64,000 bases of DNA from Absidia repens (lineage: Eukaryota; Mucoromycota; Mucoromycetes; Mucorales; Cunninghamellaceae): assembly GCA_002105175.1 (NCBI GenBank), contig MCGE01000010.1, positions 744,001 to 808,000 on the forward strand. The letters run 5' to 3'. A program made the translations under genes and the position numbers. This document shows, piece by piece, positions 23,082 through 35,876 of this stretch. The notes under the pieces were generated by a model. That model worked only from the letters and a program-made list of their open reading frames with translations. It searched no databases and was not told the DNA's origin. The stretch's first letter is position 1. Every line of letters starts with the position of its first letter.

Positions 23082-23344
23082 TTTTTTTTATTTATTATTT
23101 ATTTATAACATATGATACAAATGGGATATCTTGAATTTTTATTCATTTTAAAAAATAAAATAAAAAAAAAAAAAAAAAAAAAAAAAAGCTGTGATACTAT
23201 AGACTAGGTGAGTGTATTATGGGTTGGGGAATAACTATAAAATGATAAATAATAATAAGGAGAAAATGGGGAGGGGGAGAGGATGGTTTGAAAAAAAGGA
23301 CTGGGTAAATATATACAATAAAACCAAACTAAAAAAATAAATAC

Positions 23345-24159
23345 CTAAATAGTATTGTCAGAGTCACGACGGCCAGGTTTTAATCGAAGAGGAAGTGGGC
23401 TATCAGCTTTCAAAATTGGCTCACGCACCATCAAAGCTACTGGCAATTCAGAGTGATTGCAGACCAAATCTTGTCCTTTTACAACAAAGCCATGATATTC
23501 AAAGAAGGGTATCGCTGTCATTTCGGTTACTTCGACAAAAATAGGGTAGTGCGCCGCGTCCGCTTTGTCCAACACATATTGCAATAAAGCTGATCCATAT
23601 CCCTTACGTTGTTCATGCGGTAAAACTCCAAGATAGGCAATAGTAAGGTATTCTTCATAATCAGCCATCACCTTGCGTCTCCATTTGACCCTCCATGGCT
23701 GGTATTGCATCAGTGAGCGAAGAGCCGCCGCCCAGCCAACCATACGCGCGAGTTTAGCGGCGCTGGGTAAAGAGAATCCTTGAGGCTGGTTAGTCCAGAT
23801 CATTACACCCTTACATCCTTCTACTTGTACGGCAAAATCACGGCTTGACAATGTGGCAGAATTGATAAGACTTTTAAAGAAGGTGAATAAAAAGTCATTA
23901 GTTGCGCCACGGGAACACCAGTCAAGCACAGCGTTGTTTGCATAGCCGTCTGTCAATGTGTGAGACGCTTCTTTGACGGCACCTATCATAAAAGTAAAAA
24001 TAAAACAGCATGAGAAACGGATGGTCAGAATGAAAAGGAAATAGCATTTTTACCTTTGACGATAGGTCGTACGTTGATAACATTAGTTTCCGCGCAAATA
24101 GTCAATTTACGACTGATTCGGTGAGATTGGGACAAAGGTTGAGCAACAGACATACTCAT
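23345..24159 (-). CDS. GNAT-family N-acetyltransferase
   Basis: Exons (minus): 24054-24159 and 23345-23982; 247 residues. The ATG at 24157-24159 opens MSMSVAQPLSQSHRISRKLT and the intron (GTAAAA to GATAG) keeps frame. The GNAT fold is visible as YLTIAYLGVLPHEQRKGYGSALLQYVLDKAD, where V-x-P and QRKGYG form the acetyl-CoA pyrophosphate-binding loop, followed by PIFVEVTEMTAIPFFEYHGF, the usual last motif. It transfers acetyl from acetyl-CoA to an amine; the substrate cannot be told. Many fungal paralogues of this type act on small molecules. The neighbours (repeat gaps on both sides) give no hint. Alternative: a protein acetyltransferase, less likely. Confidence 0.88.
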
Positions 24160-25007
24160 GGTGAATGATATAACGAAATAAAATAAAAATAAAATTTAAC
24201 GAGAAGTAGAAAAATAGAGAATGGTAGAAATATAAAATAAAGTCGAAAGAAAAGAAAACGATGTGAAAAGTATGAGAAAAGATTTTTTATATTAAAAAAA
24301 GAAGTCGGTCGAAAAAGGAAAAAAAATCGGAGTAATCAGCGGTGTTCTGCTATGAAAAAAAAAAAGACCAATGGAAAGTATGTGGAAGGAGTACGTTTCA
24401 AGGTAATAAAAAATCTCGACCGAAAAACGGAAATGCTGTCAAAGTAAAGAAAAAGACGTGTTACATATTATTAATGGATGGTCCGAGATGTTGCGTGCTT
24501 AAATTGTAGAAAAAAAAAAAAAAAGAGTAATGTGAAGCTGAGAGTCAAACCTTTTGAAGTCGCTAATTTTAGATCGACACTCTCTTCTTAATGCTTCCTT
24601 AGAGCATGATGGTGGAAAAAAAAAAAAAAAAAAAAAGGATCGCCCTTTATGTTTCAAGAGATTTCAAATATTTCTTTGTTATTCTCTTTATCGCCACTCT
24701 TACATCTTTTACTTTTTCTATCATACCCACTCTTATCGTATCATTCAATAATTGGATTGGTGTCAAGTGTTTATTGATCAACATGTAAAATAAAAAGGAG
24801 GCTTTTATTCAAATAGACAAATAAAAAAAAGAAGGATAAGATCAAATCATAAAAAATCAAGAACATCATAGGACATTAATAAAACGCCGCTTCAACAAAA
24901 TTATACCTGTATACTAAGGCTATATAATATGCTAAACTAGGGAAACAACACTACCGATACTAGCCTTTCCCCATATCTTCTATAGTAAAATCTATTTATT
25001 CTAATCA

Positions 25008-25530
25008 ATCATCAGCTGGTGCCATTGTCCTAGGAATTAGTTTGCAAATTCGACCATTGTTGTACAATAAGTAGACTAAATTGTCTGCAATAACAAGCAA
25101 AAAAAAAAAAAAAAAAGGGTAAGGTTTTTGAATTTTCCTCTTTGTTCAACCTTGTTTTATTTCCTTTTTCATCTTACCTCCTGGGATTCGCATTGTTGTG
25201 TCGCCGTTTTTCGGACCACATAAAGATGATCATCTTTGTCCAACTCTTCGTTTATCTAGTCTAGTTCGATATAGGTTGCCCTCATTTTATGGTCACGCTT
25301 CAATACAAAGGACAGGAATAGACCCGTTGTCATTCTAGATGATGTGCTTTTTCTGGTGGTATCATACGGAGTGTCAATCACATCGTACTTCTTGGCAGTC
25401 TACATGAACGGAATGTGTTATTCAGATTTTAGATTTATTTTAAGATCCTACACCGTCTTTCCTATATTTACCTTGTCTAGCCAAACTGGAGTGCTTTACA
25501 ATGCTCTTTTCATCCCACAAGGTAATCCAA
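25008..25530 (-). pseudogene. Remnant of an unidentified spliced gene
   Basis: Minus strand. An exon-like stretch (25256-25399) after a TGTAG acceptor encodes AKKYDVIDTPYDTTRK and LFLSFVLKRDHKMRATYIEL, then an in-frame TAG. The same frame then resumes with INEELDKDDHLYVVRKTATQ up to a GTAAGA donor near 25178. After a TTGCAG acceptor, DNLVYLLYNNGRICKL runs to a stop at about 25008, but this needs a one-base frame change. A further coding-like piece (LRWITLWDEKSIVKHSS) lies upstream near 25460-25530. Protein-like composition with a stop and frame breaks suggests a decayed gene; family not recognised. It could instead be a live gene with a splice pattern I have not found. Confidence 0.35.
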
Positions 25531-26089
25531 CGGAGTTCTTCCAGTCACTGACATAGGTAACATAAAATAACAAAAATCCTATTTGCCACGTTGATTGCTT
25601 CCGAGGTAGACCCTTCTTTGTTTGACCAACCCTAAAAATATGTCTCACGCACAAATAGGGAACAGGTCATGAGTTTCCTGTACTATTCTGGATATTCACT
25701 GTCGCCTTTTTATAGTTGCTACTTACTTCTCGCCCCCTCCTCGACATTCTTATTGTAACGGATTCGGTCCCATTTTATCTCGTTTGCTTGTTGGCATCAG
25801 ACCGTATGCATGGCAAACGGAAAACCCTACATAGCATCAATGTAAAACAAAACATGGGTGATCTGAATTAATCAATTCATAAACCATATGGTAAATGTTG
25901 TCGTCATTTGATGAGAATGTTGAGCAGATATAAGGATCATATTGTTTTATCTTAACTACACGATACTTGCTGACATACATGACCTTGATACAATGGCATG
26001 GGAGCAGAAAAAAGACAGGGACGGAGGTTGCAATAAAAAGAAGCGGAAACAACCCTTTCGCACATGCGCAATGGTGATGCTTACTGTCA

Positions 26090-26900
26090 TGAGAGGAGAA
26101 TCTCCATGTTGATGATGTTGCATGCTGTTAGTTAAAAAATGAGGGGTGCAAAAGAAAAAAAAAGGGGGAGGGGATTTCCTTTTTTGAGTGAACCAAGGGG
26201 ATAGGCAAAAAAAAAAATGCCAAATACCATTTTCACATCCCGTCCAGGAAAAATTTTTATCTTCCATCATTTTTTCTTTTTCCCCTCTTTCTTTCCATTC
26301 TCTTTTTTCTTTTTTCTTTTTTTTTTTTTTTAACCATTCAACTTCTTTCAAGTTATTTTGGACTTAGATTAGCATCAGGATTAGTTTAGAAGGGGTTCAA
26401 CTCAGGAATTACAAGATGCATGGGGAAACTCTTTCATTTTGGATTCAGGATTGGGACCCCCGTTTAGTGGGCATTTTGAAGTCTCCATTAGCATAGTTTA
26501 GTTTTAGTTCGTCCATAATTTGTATCTACATCTGAATAAATCATGTCTTTTTTCATTTTTTCAATGAAAAATTCCCCATTAGTCTTTCTTACTCTCATGT
26601 CTTGTGCAATAGTTTCGTTTTTACCATCCCCTTTAAATATATTGCTTTACATCAATAAAAAAAAATGCTCCTGCTTACAGTATCATACTTTGTACAGTAC
26701 AATATACTAGATCCCTTTTTCAATCATCCTTTTAATTATAGTGATAGTTCTTTAGAATATCCGATAGCCTCCCTCACACTATCTCCATTTGAACCTTTAT
26801 TACAATGAACCCCACACCTTTAGTTTAGTAAATACCATATCGCTCCAATAAAAAAGATTCATCAGATAGTGAGCAATGACGCTATTGCAGCTGTGTTGTG
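26090..26900 (+). repeat. Dispersed repeat family, copy C
   Basis: Plus-oriented copy with core AGATGCATGGGGAAAC (26414 onward), upstream TTTTCACATCCCG near 26230, and downstream GAATAAAT and ACAATGAACCCCAC-type tail shared with copy A. It lacks the farthest part of copy A, so it is probably truncated. Confidence 0.65.
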
Positions 26901-27074
26901 AGTATCCTATCAAACATTTGCTCTCTAGTTCTCCCACTAGCATTATTTTCTCTCAACCCTCCCTATGAGAGTCAGTTCCTCATTGACAATGCTAGGCCAC
27001 TTATCATCAAGCGCCGTCCTTGTCGATAAATGATATTAGTGAACCAAAATTTTGCAGTGAGTAGAGCTTTCGTT

Positions 27075-27100
27075 GTACTGTACTGTACTGTACTGTACTG
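27075..27100. repeat. (GTACT)n microsatellite
   Basis: About five GTACT units in a row. Related GTACTGTAC clusters occur elsewhere in the window (see findings). Confidence 0.9.
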
Positions 27101-27748
27101 CACAGTAGAAAATATTTCCTCCTGATTCCTGCTTACCACACAGTCATGATAAAAAAAAAAAAGCCAAATAGAAACCAGTAGCGTACAATGAGCCACCCAT
27201 TGAAGTGCTCAAGAGCAGAGGTGTTGAATCCATCTTATCAAAATCTTTTTCTTTTTCTGGTAAGTGTGAGAATGTTTAAATCTAAGGATCTTTTTTTTTT
27301 TTTTTTGAGAGAGAAAGGGGGGAGAGGGATGGCTGGTGTTGAGTGTGCGTTGTCAGAATCAGGTGGATAGTTGGTTATGTTTGAGCTAATAGTAAATTCA
27401 AGCGATTGACGTAATACAACAAATAAATCATTCTTCATTTGAATCAGGAGGTCAAAATGATCTTTTTCTCCCCTTTAAAGCGAACTGGTAAAGTAACCGC
27501 CATCAAGTTCATGAAGAATTACAGTATCATACAAGTAAAAAAAAAAAAAAAAAAAAAGCAAACAAACTCTGAAGATAAGAGCAAAAAAGACAGCAAAAAC
27601 AATAGAGAGATGATAATGCGAGATTTTCTTTTATTAATGTTTTTCTTAATCAAACGGCAATGCAACAACTAAGATTAAAAATATATAAAACTATTCTATA
27701 CTAAGCTTCTAAATTCTATCTATCATATCTAATTGATCAAACAAAGGT

Positions 27749-29407
27749 TCATTGAAGGTTGGCGTTGAGTTTGGAAAACATGGATCGTAGTTCATCGACT
27801 GTCATTGAGCCCAAGATTTCCCCTGACCGTGTACGTACGTTGACCGTTCCAGAATCCATTTCCTTTTGTCCCACCACTCCGATAAAATTGTAACGTTGTT
27901 GTTGTGCAAGGCGGATCATCTTGTTCAGTCGGTCCCGAGAGGAGGTATCAGCGTCAACATAAAAGGATTCGCCATGACTATCTGCGCCGTTGGGTTCGCC
28001 AGACCCAGATAACGACTTGGCCACTTGGGTCGCATATTCGGCGAAGGGAGTGGCGACAGGTAAGATCACTGCTTGTCGTGGACTCAGCCAGAAGGGCCAC
28101 TTGCCGTTGGTATGTTCGATCAGGATGGCCAACATACGTTCAATGGAGCCAAGAATCGCCCGATGGATAATCACTGGTGTTTGCGCTTGATCCTTTTCAT
28201 CCACATATTTCAGACCAAATCGTTGAGGAAGTTGAAAGTCCAGTTGAATGGTGGCTGTTTGATGTGATTTACCACAAGAATCCTTCACCATGATGTCGAT
28301 CTTTGGTCCATAAAATGCACCATCACCTTCTTTCACTGTCCAAGGTCGTCCAGTAGTGTCGAGAGCCTTTTTCAATGCATCCTCCGCATGATCCCATTCA
28401 TTAATGCTTCCAATGTAGTTGTTGTCCGGTCGTGTTGACAGTGTAAAGTCAAAGTGAGGAAAATCAAATGCCTTATAAACACGATCCACAAACGACAGAC
28501 ATGATGATATTTCGGTGACAATTTGTTGTTCAGTGCAAAAGATGTGAGCGTCGTCTTGATGGAAACGTCGAACTCGAGTAAGTCCCGAGAGTGCCCCTGA
28601 TGCTTCATTTCTAAATAGTGTTTATAAAAGAAAGAAAAAATCAGGAAAGACAACGTCAAATTTTGCGACACGGTGCGCTTGTTTGGTTATATTACCTGTG
28701 TAAAGGGCTGAAGTCAGCCAATCGAATAGGTAAATCCTTGTATGACCTTTGCGTACTATCAAAGATAAGACAGTGGCCGGGGCAGTTCATAGGCTTCAAT
28801 CCATACACCCCTTCATCGGCCTCTTGTTCATCATGAGCACCCCCACAGCATCCAGTTGACTCTTTGCCACTTTTCACCATAAACATATCTTCCATATAAT
28901 TTTGCCAGTGCCCACTAGTTTCCCAGAGATCTTTCTTGTATATAAGAGGTGTCATAACTTCATCGTAGCCATATCGCTTGTATTCTTGCCTTAAAAAGTC
29001 TTGAAGTCGTTGTACGATCCGAGTACCGTGTGGAAGCATAAAAATGGACCCTGGGCTGACAGGATGGATCATAAAAAGGTCTTGTGCCTTGCCAATAGCA
29101 CGATGATCATGTTCATTGGTTTTCGAGACGTCTATATAAAAATAAAAATAAAGTAAGTATTGTAAAGTATATTTTATAGATAGTCTTATTTTTTACCATT
29201 GACACGTTCAGCTGCTTTAGTTTTTTCCGCTTGAACTGCAATACTACTATGAATCGATTTCGCCTGAATCACTACCAGTGGTCCTAGTAGAAGGCAACAT
29301 TTCGTCAAATATTATAGAACTAAAATTTATACTAATATTCATAACTTACTGTTGTATTTCAAAGTTGCTGGACGCAAATATCGAGTAAGTAATCTTTTGG
29401 ATAGCAT
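27749..29407 (-). CDS. MST1: Threonyl-tRNA synthetase, mitochondrial
   Basis: Exons (minus): 29350-29407, 29197-29283, 28696-29131 and 27749-28610; 480 residues. The N-terminus MLSKRLLTRYLRPATLKYN is basic and hydrophobic without acid, as expected of a mitochondrial presequence. The class II catalytic domain shows motif 1 region PHGTRIVQRLQDFLR, the zinc-binding PMNCPGH, motif 2 LADFSPLHRNEASG...TRVRRFHQDDAHIFC, and motif 3 HRAILGSIERML. The C-terminal anticodon-binding domain ends near VRTRSGEILGSMTVDEL. There is no TGS or N-terminal editing domain, as in yeast Mst1, so the length fits the mitochondrial form. A short insert before PMNCPGH carries CCGG and an acidic stretch. The start lies 166 bp from the divergent gene at 29574. 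Confidence 0.95.
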
Positions 29408-29573
29408 GAGGAATTAATAAATAGTAAAAAAAGAAAAAGGTTCTGTTTTTTTTTTCTTTTTTTTTTTCGTATCGACCAACCCTGGATATTCATTCTCCGC
29501 ACACAGCGATTTTTTGAAAATATTTCTCAGAAACTGTTTTAAATTCGTTCCTTGTATTTTTTCTTTTTCTATC
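29408..29573. promoter_or_regulatory. Putative shared promoter between divergent genes
   Basis: Only 166 bp separate the start codons of the ThrRS gene (minus) and the small unknown gene (plus). The interval is pyrimidine/purine-tract rich (T runs at 29448-29468) and must hold both promoters. No TATA box or named site is evident. Confidence 0.5.
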
Positions 29574-30097
29574 ATGACATCAAAAGCAACTCAAGAATAT
29601 CGATTATCCTTCATCAAGTTAATATCACAGCTATCAGAAATTGAGAGAAAAGGCGAAGAACTTTTCGATAATATGTAAAGTTGACTGCACCACGCTTTTA
29701 TGTCTGTTGTTTACTGATCGATCGGCCATTATTTTGTAGTGAAAAGTCTGGCAGCATACCATACGAACCGGTTACAGCACAAAGTAAAAATAGATGGAAA
29801 TGTATTTGGTGGATCTGACACTAATCATGCTTTATAGATGACTTTGAACAGCTCTTGGGCTCTTTACAAGTACTGGAAAATGACGCTCGAAAATGTGGTC
29901 TTCTTAGTATATCTGGCGCTGCCCCTGGTGAGTCCCAAACGCATCCAGCTCGGAACCTGGCAACTCGTACAACAGAAACCGCACAATTGGTAGATACGTT
30001 TTATCATGAAAAGAATCGTCTTCTAATGAATATACGTGCTGCTGCCACTGCTGCTACGTCGTCCTCTTCCACTTCGATTGGTGGCCCTCCAATGTAG
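29574..30097 (+). CDS. Small conserved-looking protein of unknown function, 134 residues
   Basis: Exons: 29574-29674, 29740-29783 and 29838-30097; introns are GTAAAG..TTGTAG and GTAAAA..TTATAG and the frame holds throughout. The protein is mostly helical by composition: a first amphipathic helix (EYRLSFIKLISQLSEIERKGEEL), a second around FEQLLGSLQVLENDARKC, and a third around LVDTFYHEKNRLLMNIRAA, then an Ala/Ser/Thr-rich tail. Size and helix pattern recall small subunits of large complexes (Mediator, kinetochore, BLOC type), but I cannot name a family. It is divergent from the mitochondrial ThrRS gene. Confidence 0.7.
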
Positions 30098-30260
30098 TTT
30101 AGTTTTATTGTAGTTTCCAGTTCCTTGTTAGTTGATAAATTAGATACCACTTCCCCTCACACACCCTTCCCGTCAAATATTATTATTCAAAATAAAAAAT
30201 CATTATGTTCATATTTTGATTCTTGTTTTTAAGTGGGAAGTTTGATGAATGGCAGTTGTG

Positions 30261-30304
<44 letters not shown>

Positions 30305-30785
30305 GTTGTGCTGATAGTTGCCTCCCTTGCCCTTTAGAATAGGTTTCCTACCACCACCGCTATAGTGTACTGTACAGTACGTACTGTAGAATAGCTCTCG
30401 TCGCTCATTGTTTATCCTTTTTAGACTGTCTTGGAGCTGGTACTTGCTTGTTTTAAGCAGTATTAGGCACTAACAATCAGCCATAAATGCACGCTAGCCC
30501 ACACACAATCATTATATACATATATACACAATCACCATATACACACACCGTACATATCTGCGCACAAAGTAAAACCATCAGTCAGTAAAAAAAAAAGATT
30601 GGTTTTATTGATTTAAAAAAAAAAAACTAAAAAAAAAAACGAACTAACTATAATCATCGCCATCACCACACCTTCACTAATAATATGTATGCACCAGAAG
30701 ACGAAGATCATATAAGTCATTATCCTGTTTATTTATACAGAAAAAAAAAAAAAAAGGATATAGGGAATAAATTCAATCACTACTT
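30098..30785. other. Intergenic gap between convergent genes
   Basis: 3' regions of the small unknown gene and of the Med5-like gene. It holds an A run of about 40 nt (30263-30302), the 14-nt perfect palindrome GTACTGTACAGTAC (30367-30380), ATATAC repeats near 30516-30545 and more A runs. No coding exon seen. Confidence 0.6.
30263..30302. repeat. Poly(A) run of about 40 nt
   Basis: Uninterrupted A homopolymer in the gap downstream of the small unknown gene. No retrogene sits next to it. Confidence 0.9.
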
Positions 30786-32944
30786 TCATGATGCATATGC
30801 GTTGGGCCACATTTCCTTGATAAACGGATTACTGATCAGTCCTTTGATAAATCCACGCCAAACGGGGCTGCCGACCACGTCTTCATTCCACAGAGCACAT
30901 TTGGAACCATTGTCACTGTTCTGAGACACCTTTTGAAAAGAAGACACATCGCCATCAGGTACCCGACCGATTGCCAATGATTCAAAGAATTGAAATCCCA
31001 GCTTATCCACCTGGTCATCCGCCTCATGATACATCAAGACAAGACAATCGCTAACAAATACACCAAGAGTCTGTCCCTGGAAGAACGAGGTATTTTTGGA
31101 AGCGCAATGACTGACAAAGGAAGGTACCACGTCTTGCAATAGGCACCAGAGCATCGCTAGACAAGTATCAGCACCCTGACCAGAGTATATCAAAGGCGTG
31201 GTCAGTAAACATGATCCTAGTTCAGCTATAGCGGGAGAAACAAGAAGAAAAGTGAAAAAGTGAGCCCTGATTATTATTTTTTTTTTTTTTTTTTTTTTTT
31301 TACCTGCCCTTACAGTCCCGCCACTTTTCCCAGCTTCCAAAACTTCATCCACAATCATGTTAAGGAACCAATGCATCCCAGTCATTTTTAATGCAGCTTG
31401 AAACAAGGTCAAATCCAAATAATGAGAAACCACTTGTTTTGCACGCGGGCTGTTCAATACGGGTTCCCATGCTTTTTTTGCATCCACATCCACTTCGTTC
31501 ATATACATCGATCGACCACTTTTCACAATAAATCGGAACATTTCCCTCGCCTTTTCTGGCAATGTCCTTCGTGTCACTGCAATGGAGCTTGTTTCAGGGG
31601 AGGTGATATGTTCCTTGTCCAGGTCAAGTTTGAAAATAAAATAATTTTCAATGGCGGTTGCTTGGTCATCATCCGCTTGTTGTTGTTGTTGTTGTTGTTG
31701 TGTATGCTGTTTTGTGATATCGCTGCTACCAAGTATTTTGTACTGTCGCTGACATTCCGCCCATGCTCGCAAGGAACCAAAAATCGTATTCGCACATAGT
31801 CCAAGTAAAGCATCAGGAAGTAGTTGATTCAGGAATAGATGAGATATACAAGTTAGCGCCGTTGATGGATTTCCAGTCAATAGTTCGTCGCATAACTTCT
31901 GTGTCACCCCGGCAACGAGGAGGAACTGCAAAAACCGCCTTCGGAAATAGGATAAAACGCCAGTTAATGTTTCCAGTTCAATTTTCCCAGTGTTGTAAAT
32001 ACAGAGTAGTCTGTCAATAATACTTGGTGTTGCCCGTATTAACATTTGTACATTAGTTGTTCTAGTAAGGAAAGTAAAGCAAAACATGAATAGTCAGTAT
32101 ACTAATGGTGTTAAAGAAGATGAGAAGGAATGATTTTTACCGAAGAAGGTCATCTGATATTCCATCACCCCCCATAGCGGATAGCCAACAATCAATTGTG
32201 TCCTCTACCTCTTCATCGTGGGCATCCACAGCATAAATAACAGACCCAGTAACAAAGAACTGGTAACATAACCCATTCCGATTCTTGAATATGCGATTAA
32301 TAATGTAAGCGATCTAAGTAACATATTGATATGCAATATAAATAGTTGGTCAATTTTGCAGGTCAGTCAATTAAAACGTATCACGCATCTTTGACTTACA
32401 TCGAATTTGTTTGCCACAACAAGTACGAACGTCCAAATCTTCCCAAACTTGTAATACCAGCTTTGGACGCCGTTCATTTCGTCGTCGCCATTGTCATCGA
32501 TTCCATTGTCACCATTACCACTGAAATCATCATCCACATCCATGAGATCATCAGATGGATTCCATTCATTGCAAACTGATTCTAAAGGGCAGAGAAGAGC
32601 GCTTGGCGGATGGAGTTGTAGAATAAGCTTGATAGCTGGAGGGCAGTCGGATAGAGCACCACATAACCGGGAGAGTCCACGAATGTCACCCGACCGTGCC
32701 TTTTCTGACAGTAGCTAATTAATAAAAGATATTAATATACATCCTTTTCCAGTGTCCTATTTTTTTTTTTTTTTTAGATTACTTTTACTACAAAATCCAC
32801 TATTTTTCGCCAATGGACCAGTGACACAAGACCAATGTGGATCAATTCAGATAGGGATTCTTGAGAGGTATTTGATTGAATCGACTTGAACCTTTGTTCG
32901 ATATTCTATTTCCCATCACACACATACACATACACACATACACA

Positions 32945-32979
<35 letters not shown>

Positions 32980-35717
32980 GGAGTTGGTTTCTGGTTCTTT
33001 CAGCACAATATTAATGGCGTTGCAAGTTTACCTGATCAATTTGAGTCACTACATCCAATTTTCCACTACTGTCATATTCTTGGTCAGGAGTATCAGTACT
33101 CATTATGGTATCATCAAGGTCACCAAATAAAGATGCATAAGAGAGGTGTTTTTTTAGCATTGGTTTGGTGCTACCAAAATGATCGCCACCACCTTCACCA
33201 TTGTAATGTTCAGTTTTGATGCTTTTGTGGTCGGTATCTTCATGTGCATTCATCTTATCCAATAGTATGTCTATTTTGGAGTTATGCAAAAAGTTGTAGG
33301 GTTGGCAGCTGCGTACAATACTGGCGAATATGTCATCGGTGTTGATAGTTCGGATGGCCTTGACGAAGGCAGATGAATTAAAAACTTTTGGTGTTCCATA
33401 GCTACTATTGTTGATCATATCCATCATTCTATCGTCGTCGTCATCATCACCATCATCATCATCATCGTTATCGCCGTCGTCATCATTGACTCCACTAGAT
33501 ACAAGTCTATTCACAAATGTTGTCGGTTTCGATAATGGCACATAAAATCTATAACAACAGGCAGAAGGACTACATGCATTCAAGAGACCAGTAAAAGTTT
33601 TCAGTTTCATCAAAGACAATTCTATTACATTGGGCTTATATAAAAAGAGTGGTATAAGTTTCGTGTATGAGATTTTGTCAAAAAAAAAAAAAACGAGCGA
33701 AGGAAAGATAGATATGACTTACTTCGACGTTCTGTGATGCGTTCGGATGTTTCCCACGTTTCAGACTATAGTTGGCCAGTTTTTCCTTTTCTTTATGTTC
33801 ATGAAGTCGATTGATGATGTGAGGTAGCTATATAAATAAGGTAAATTGTAAATATCTTCTTCTATCTTTCGAGTTTTATCTTTATATTACCTTCACCAGA
33901 ACCAAGTTTTTCCATAACAATCGATTCGTTGACACAGTTCTATCACATATATTTTGGTCACCATGATCCAGATGTTGCTTTTCAGTGATGTTGCTTAATT
34001 TCATATTTTGGCAGTTTATACTGAGAGAGGCTTCCCGTAATCCTGTTAGGGCGGCGAACCATATTTCCAAATAAAATGCTTCGTCGAAGGATCCCTATAT
34101 AATTGAAACAAACTGTAAATAAATATGTATATATATGTATGTATGTATTTCAATCAGATTTACGTTCAAATGCATTACCTTAATCGCCTGCAATTTGATC
34201 AATCGACTGACAACTTCATCGTCATCCAAGGCAGGAGAGATTTGGACCATATGGTAGACTAGTCCCATCACATCGGCTCTTGGCATTGCCCGAGCAGTTC
34301 CTTCGTCTTCTAATTCATGATATTTCATATGTATTGCCAGTTGCCGTTCTAAATCACGATCTGCTAGTCGTTCAAGCAGGAATAATAATTTTTGAATGTA
34401 CATGTTGCTGTGAGCACCAGTAGCAGATGTTGATTTTTCTGATGATAATTGTACGGTTGTAGCTGTTGTTGTTCTCGAATTTGGATTGTCAGGAATAAGT
34501 ATTTCACGACAGGTCGCCCAGGTATCTATGGTAATAATGTAAAGCGGAGTAAATCAATTGATAATGTAGTGATAAGAAAATGTAAATGTGTTCCTTACCT
34601 TCTAGATCCAACGGCATTATTGAATTTATTTCGATGCCTTCTTCTTTTCGTTCTTGAGCAAATTTTTCAATAATACGCTTGACCCCTTTTTTTTCAATCA
34701 AGTCGATGATAATCTTCGCAGCAGATATAGCATTCTCCCACTCCAAACTAGTTTTTTCCATTGGAAGCAATGCTGATGCTGATTCACCCCAGGAATTCGG
34801 ATATAATGAGCTCGATTGGCTTGGATGTTGATATTGGTGTTGGTTTGCCTGTATAGAATTTCGATGTAGGAGATCATTTTGTGAGTTGTATACCGCATTT
34901 ACTGCTGTATTTGCTGTTCCCGGAGGTAAAATATCACCGTAGTTGTTGGAGTTGGTATCCTTCTTCAGATCTTGTTGTTCAGTATAAGGGTCCGGTTGAG
35001 TCGCGTCAGCGTCAAACGGAGCATCAGGGTCAATGGTCATTTGAGAATCATTTGCAAATGGATATGTGTTGTTCGTTACGGAAAAGTTCAGTTGCTGCGA
35101 TTGAGTGAGATCATCCTCCAGTGTAAGTTGCGATGCTGTCAGATCGTCCTCTGGTTGCTTCACCATATCATCGTTGTCACTGTCACCCATATCGTCGTCT
35201 TGCCCGTATTTGTGTAGTTGCCGATTCGATTTGCGCTGCGGGTAAAGACCAACCATCACGACCTGAGATAAAATAACCAAAAGCTTGGAAAGAATAGGCG
35301 CCCATGACAAAGTTTCCCTGAGATCATCATCCACTTCAGATACGAGAGACGGGAGGAGATGTAATATATATGCCCAATGGTTGTTGTATTCTTGACTAAA
35401 TGCGAAATGGAGATCTCTTCTGGTCAGTTGAGATAAAAACTGTTTGCTATTGACTAGTGATTTTGATTTGTTGATGACTACAGTTTGTGTTGTTGGTGGA
35501 GTTTCCCCTGTGAGCGTGTAAGTCAAGTATGAGCCAAGTAACATGCTGTAAGCGCGTGAAGCCGAAAAGAAATGTTTGAGTAGGAGATCTGTTATGCAAA
35601 TACATAAGAAAGATGAGCATGCAAAAAGCGGTTTTTCTATTTCAACTATTTACCACATAGATCTTGACTTAGGTCTTGTTCAGATAGTTGTAAGCAATGT
35701 TTGACTGGATCTGCCCA

Positions 35718-35766
<49 letters not shown>

Positions 35767-35876
35767 CGAATAAGAATAAAGCAAGAGGACAAATTTAAAG
35801 CAAAGATTACCTCAGTACAGGTATAGCCATTGGTACAAGCGTATCGAAGCACCTTTTCCAGTGAGGACACACTCAT
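30786..35876 (-). CDS. MED5: Mediator subunit Med5/MED24-like
   Basis: Twelve exons (minus): 35811-35876, 35654-35717, 34599-35588, 34179-34525, 33891-34094, 33723-33827, 33032-33634, 32789-32905, 32400-32714, 32141-32313, 31304-32061 and 30786-31225; 1393 residues in frame. The start MSVSSLEKVLRYACTNGYTCTEWADPVKHC fits a fungal Med5 opening. Two places match MED24 as I remember it: FYLEIWFAALTGLREAS...LLWKNLVLVKLPHIINRL (MED24 LEIWKACFVGLIES...WTAFTFLKIPQVLVKL), and LFQAALKMTGMHWFLNMIVDEVLE...TVRAAELG (MED24 IFDTLLHMGGVYWFCNNLIKELL..TLRAVELL). Helical throughout, with acidic/Q-rich loops (about 170-270, 540-570). Role: Mediator tail module, linking activators to RNA polymerase II. Intron 2 carries a ~46-nt T run and the last intron starts GT plus an A run. 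The family call rests on remembered motifs, so it is moderately sure; the splicing is firm. Confidence 0.78.

Larger units (their letters stand above)
21016..23344. other. Intergenic gap with repeat copy B
   Basis: This gap holds an AC-rich tract and A run (21032-21072), the inverted repeat copy B (about 21420-22480), and a short zinc-knuckle ORF (listed separately). A long A run lies at about 23160-23187. Nothing else coding seen. Confidence 0.55.
24160..27748. other. Intergenic gap with gene remnant and repeat copy C
   Basis: Long gap. It holds A runs (24607-24636, 25098-25116), a decayed gene on the minus strand (about 25008-25530, listed), repeat copy C (about 26090-26900) and a GTACT microsatellite (27075-27100). 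ORFs rich in K or F are homopolymer artefacts. Confidence 0.5.

Noticed and set aside
30263..30302. Poly(A) tail of a processed retrogene
   Set aside because: No intron-less gene copy precedes it; similar A/T runs occur all over the gaps and introns.
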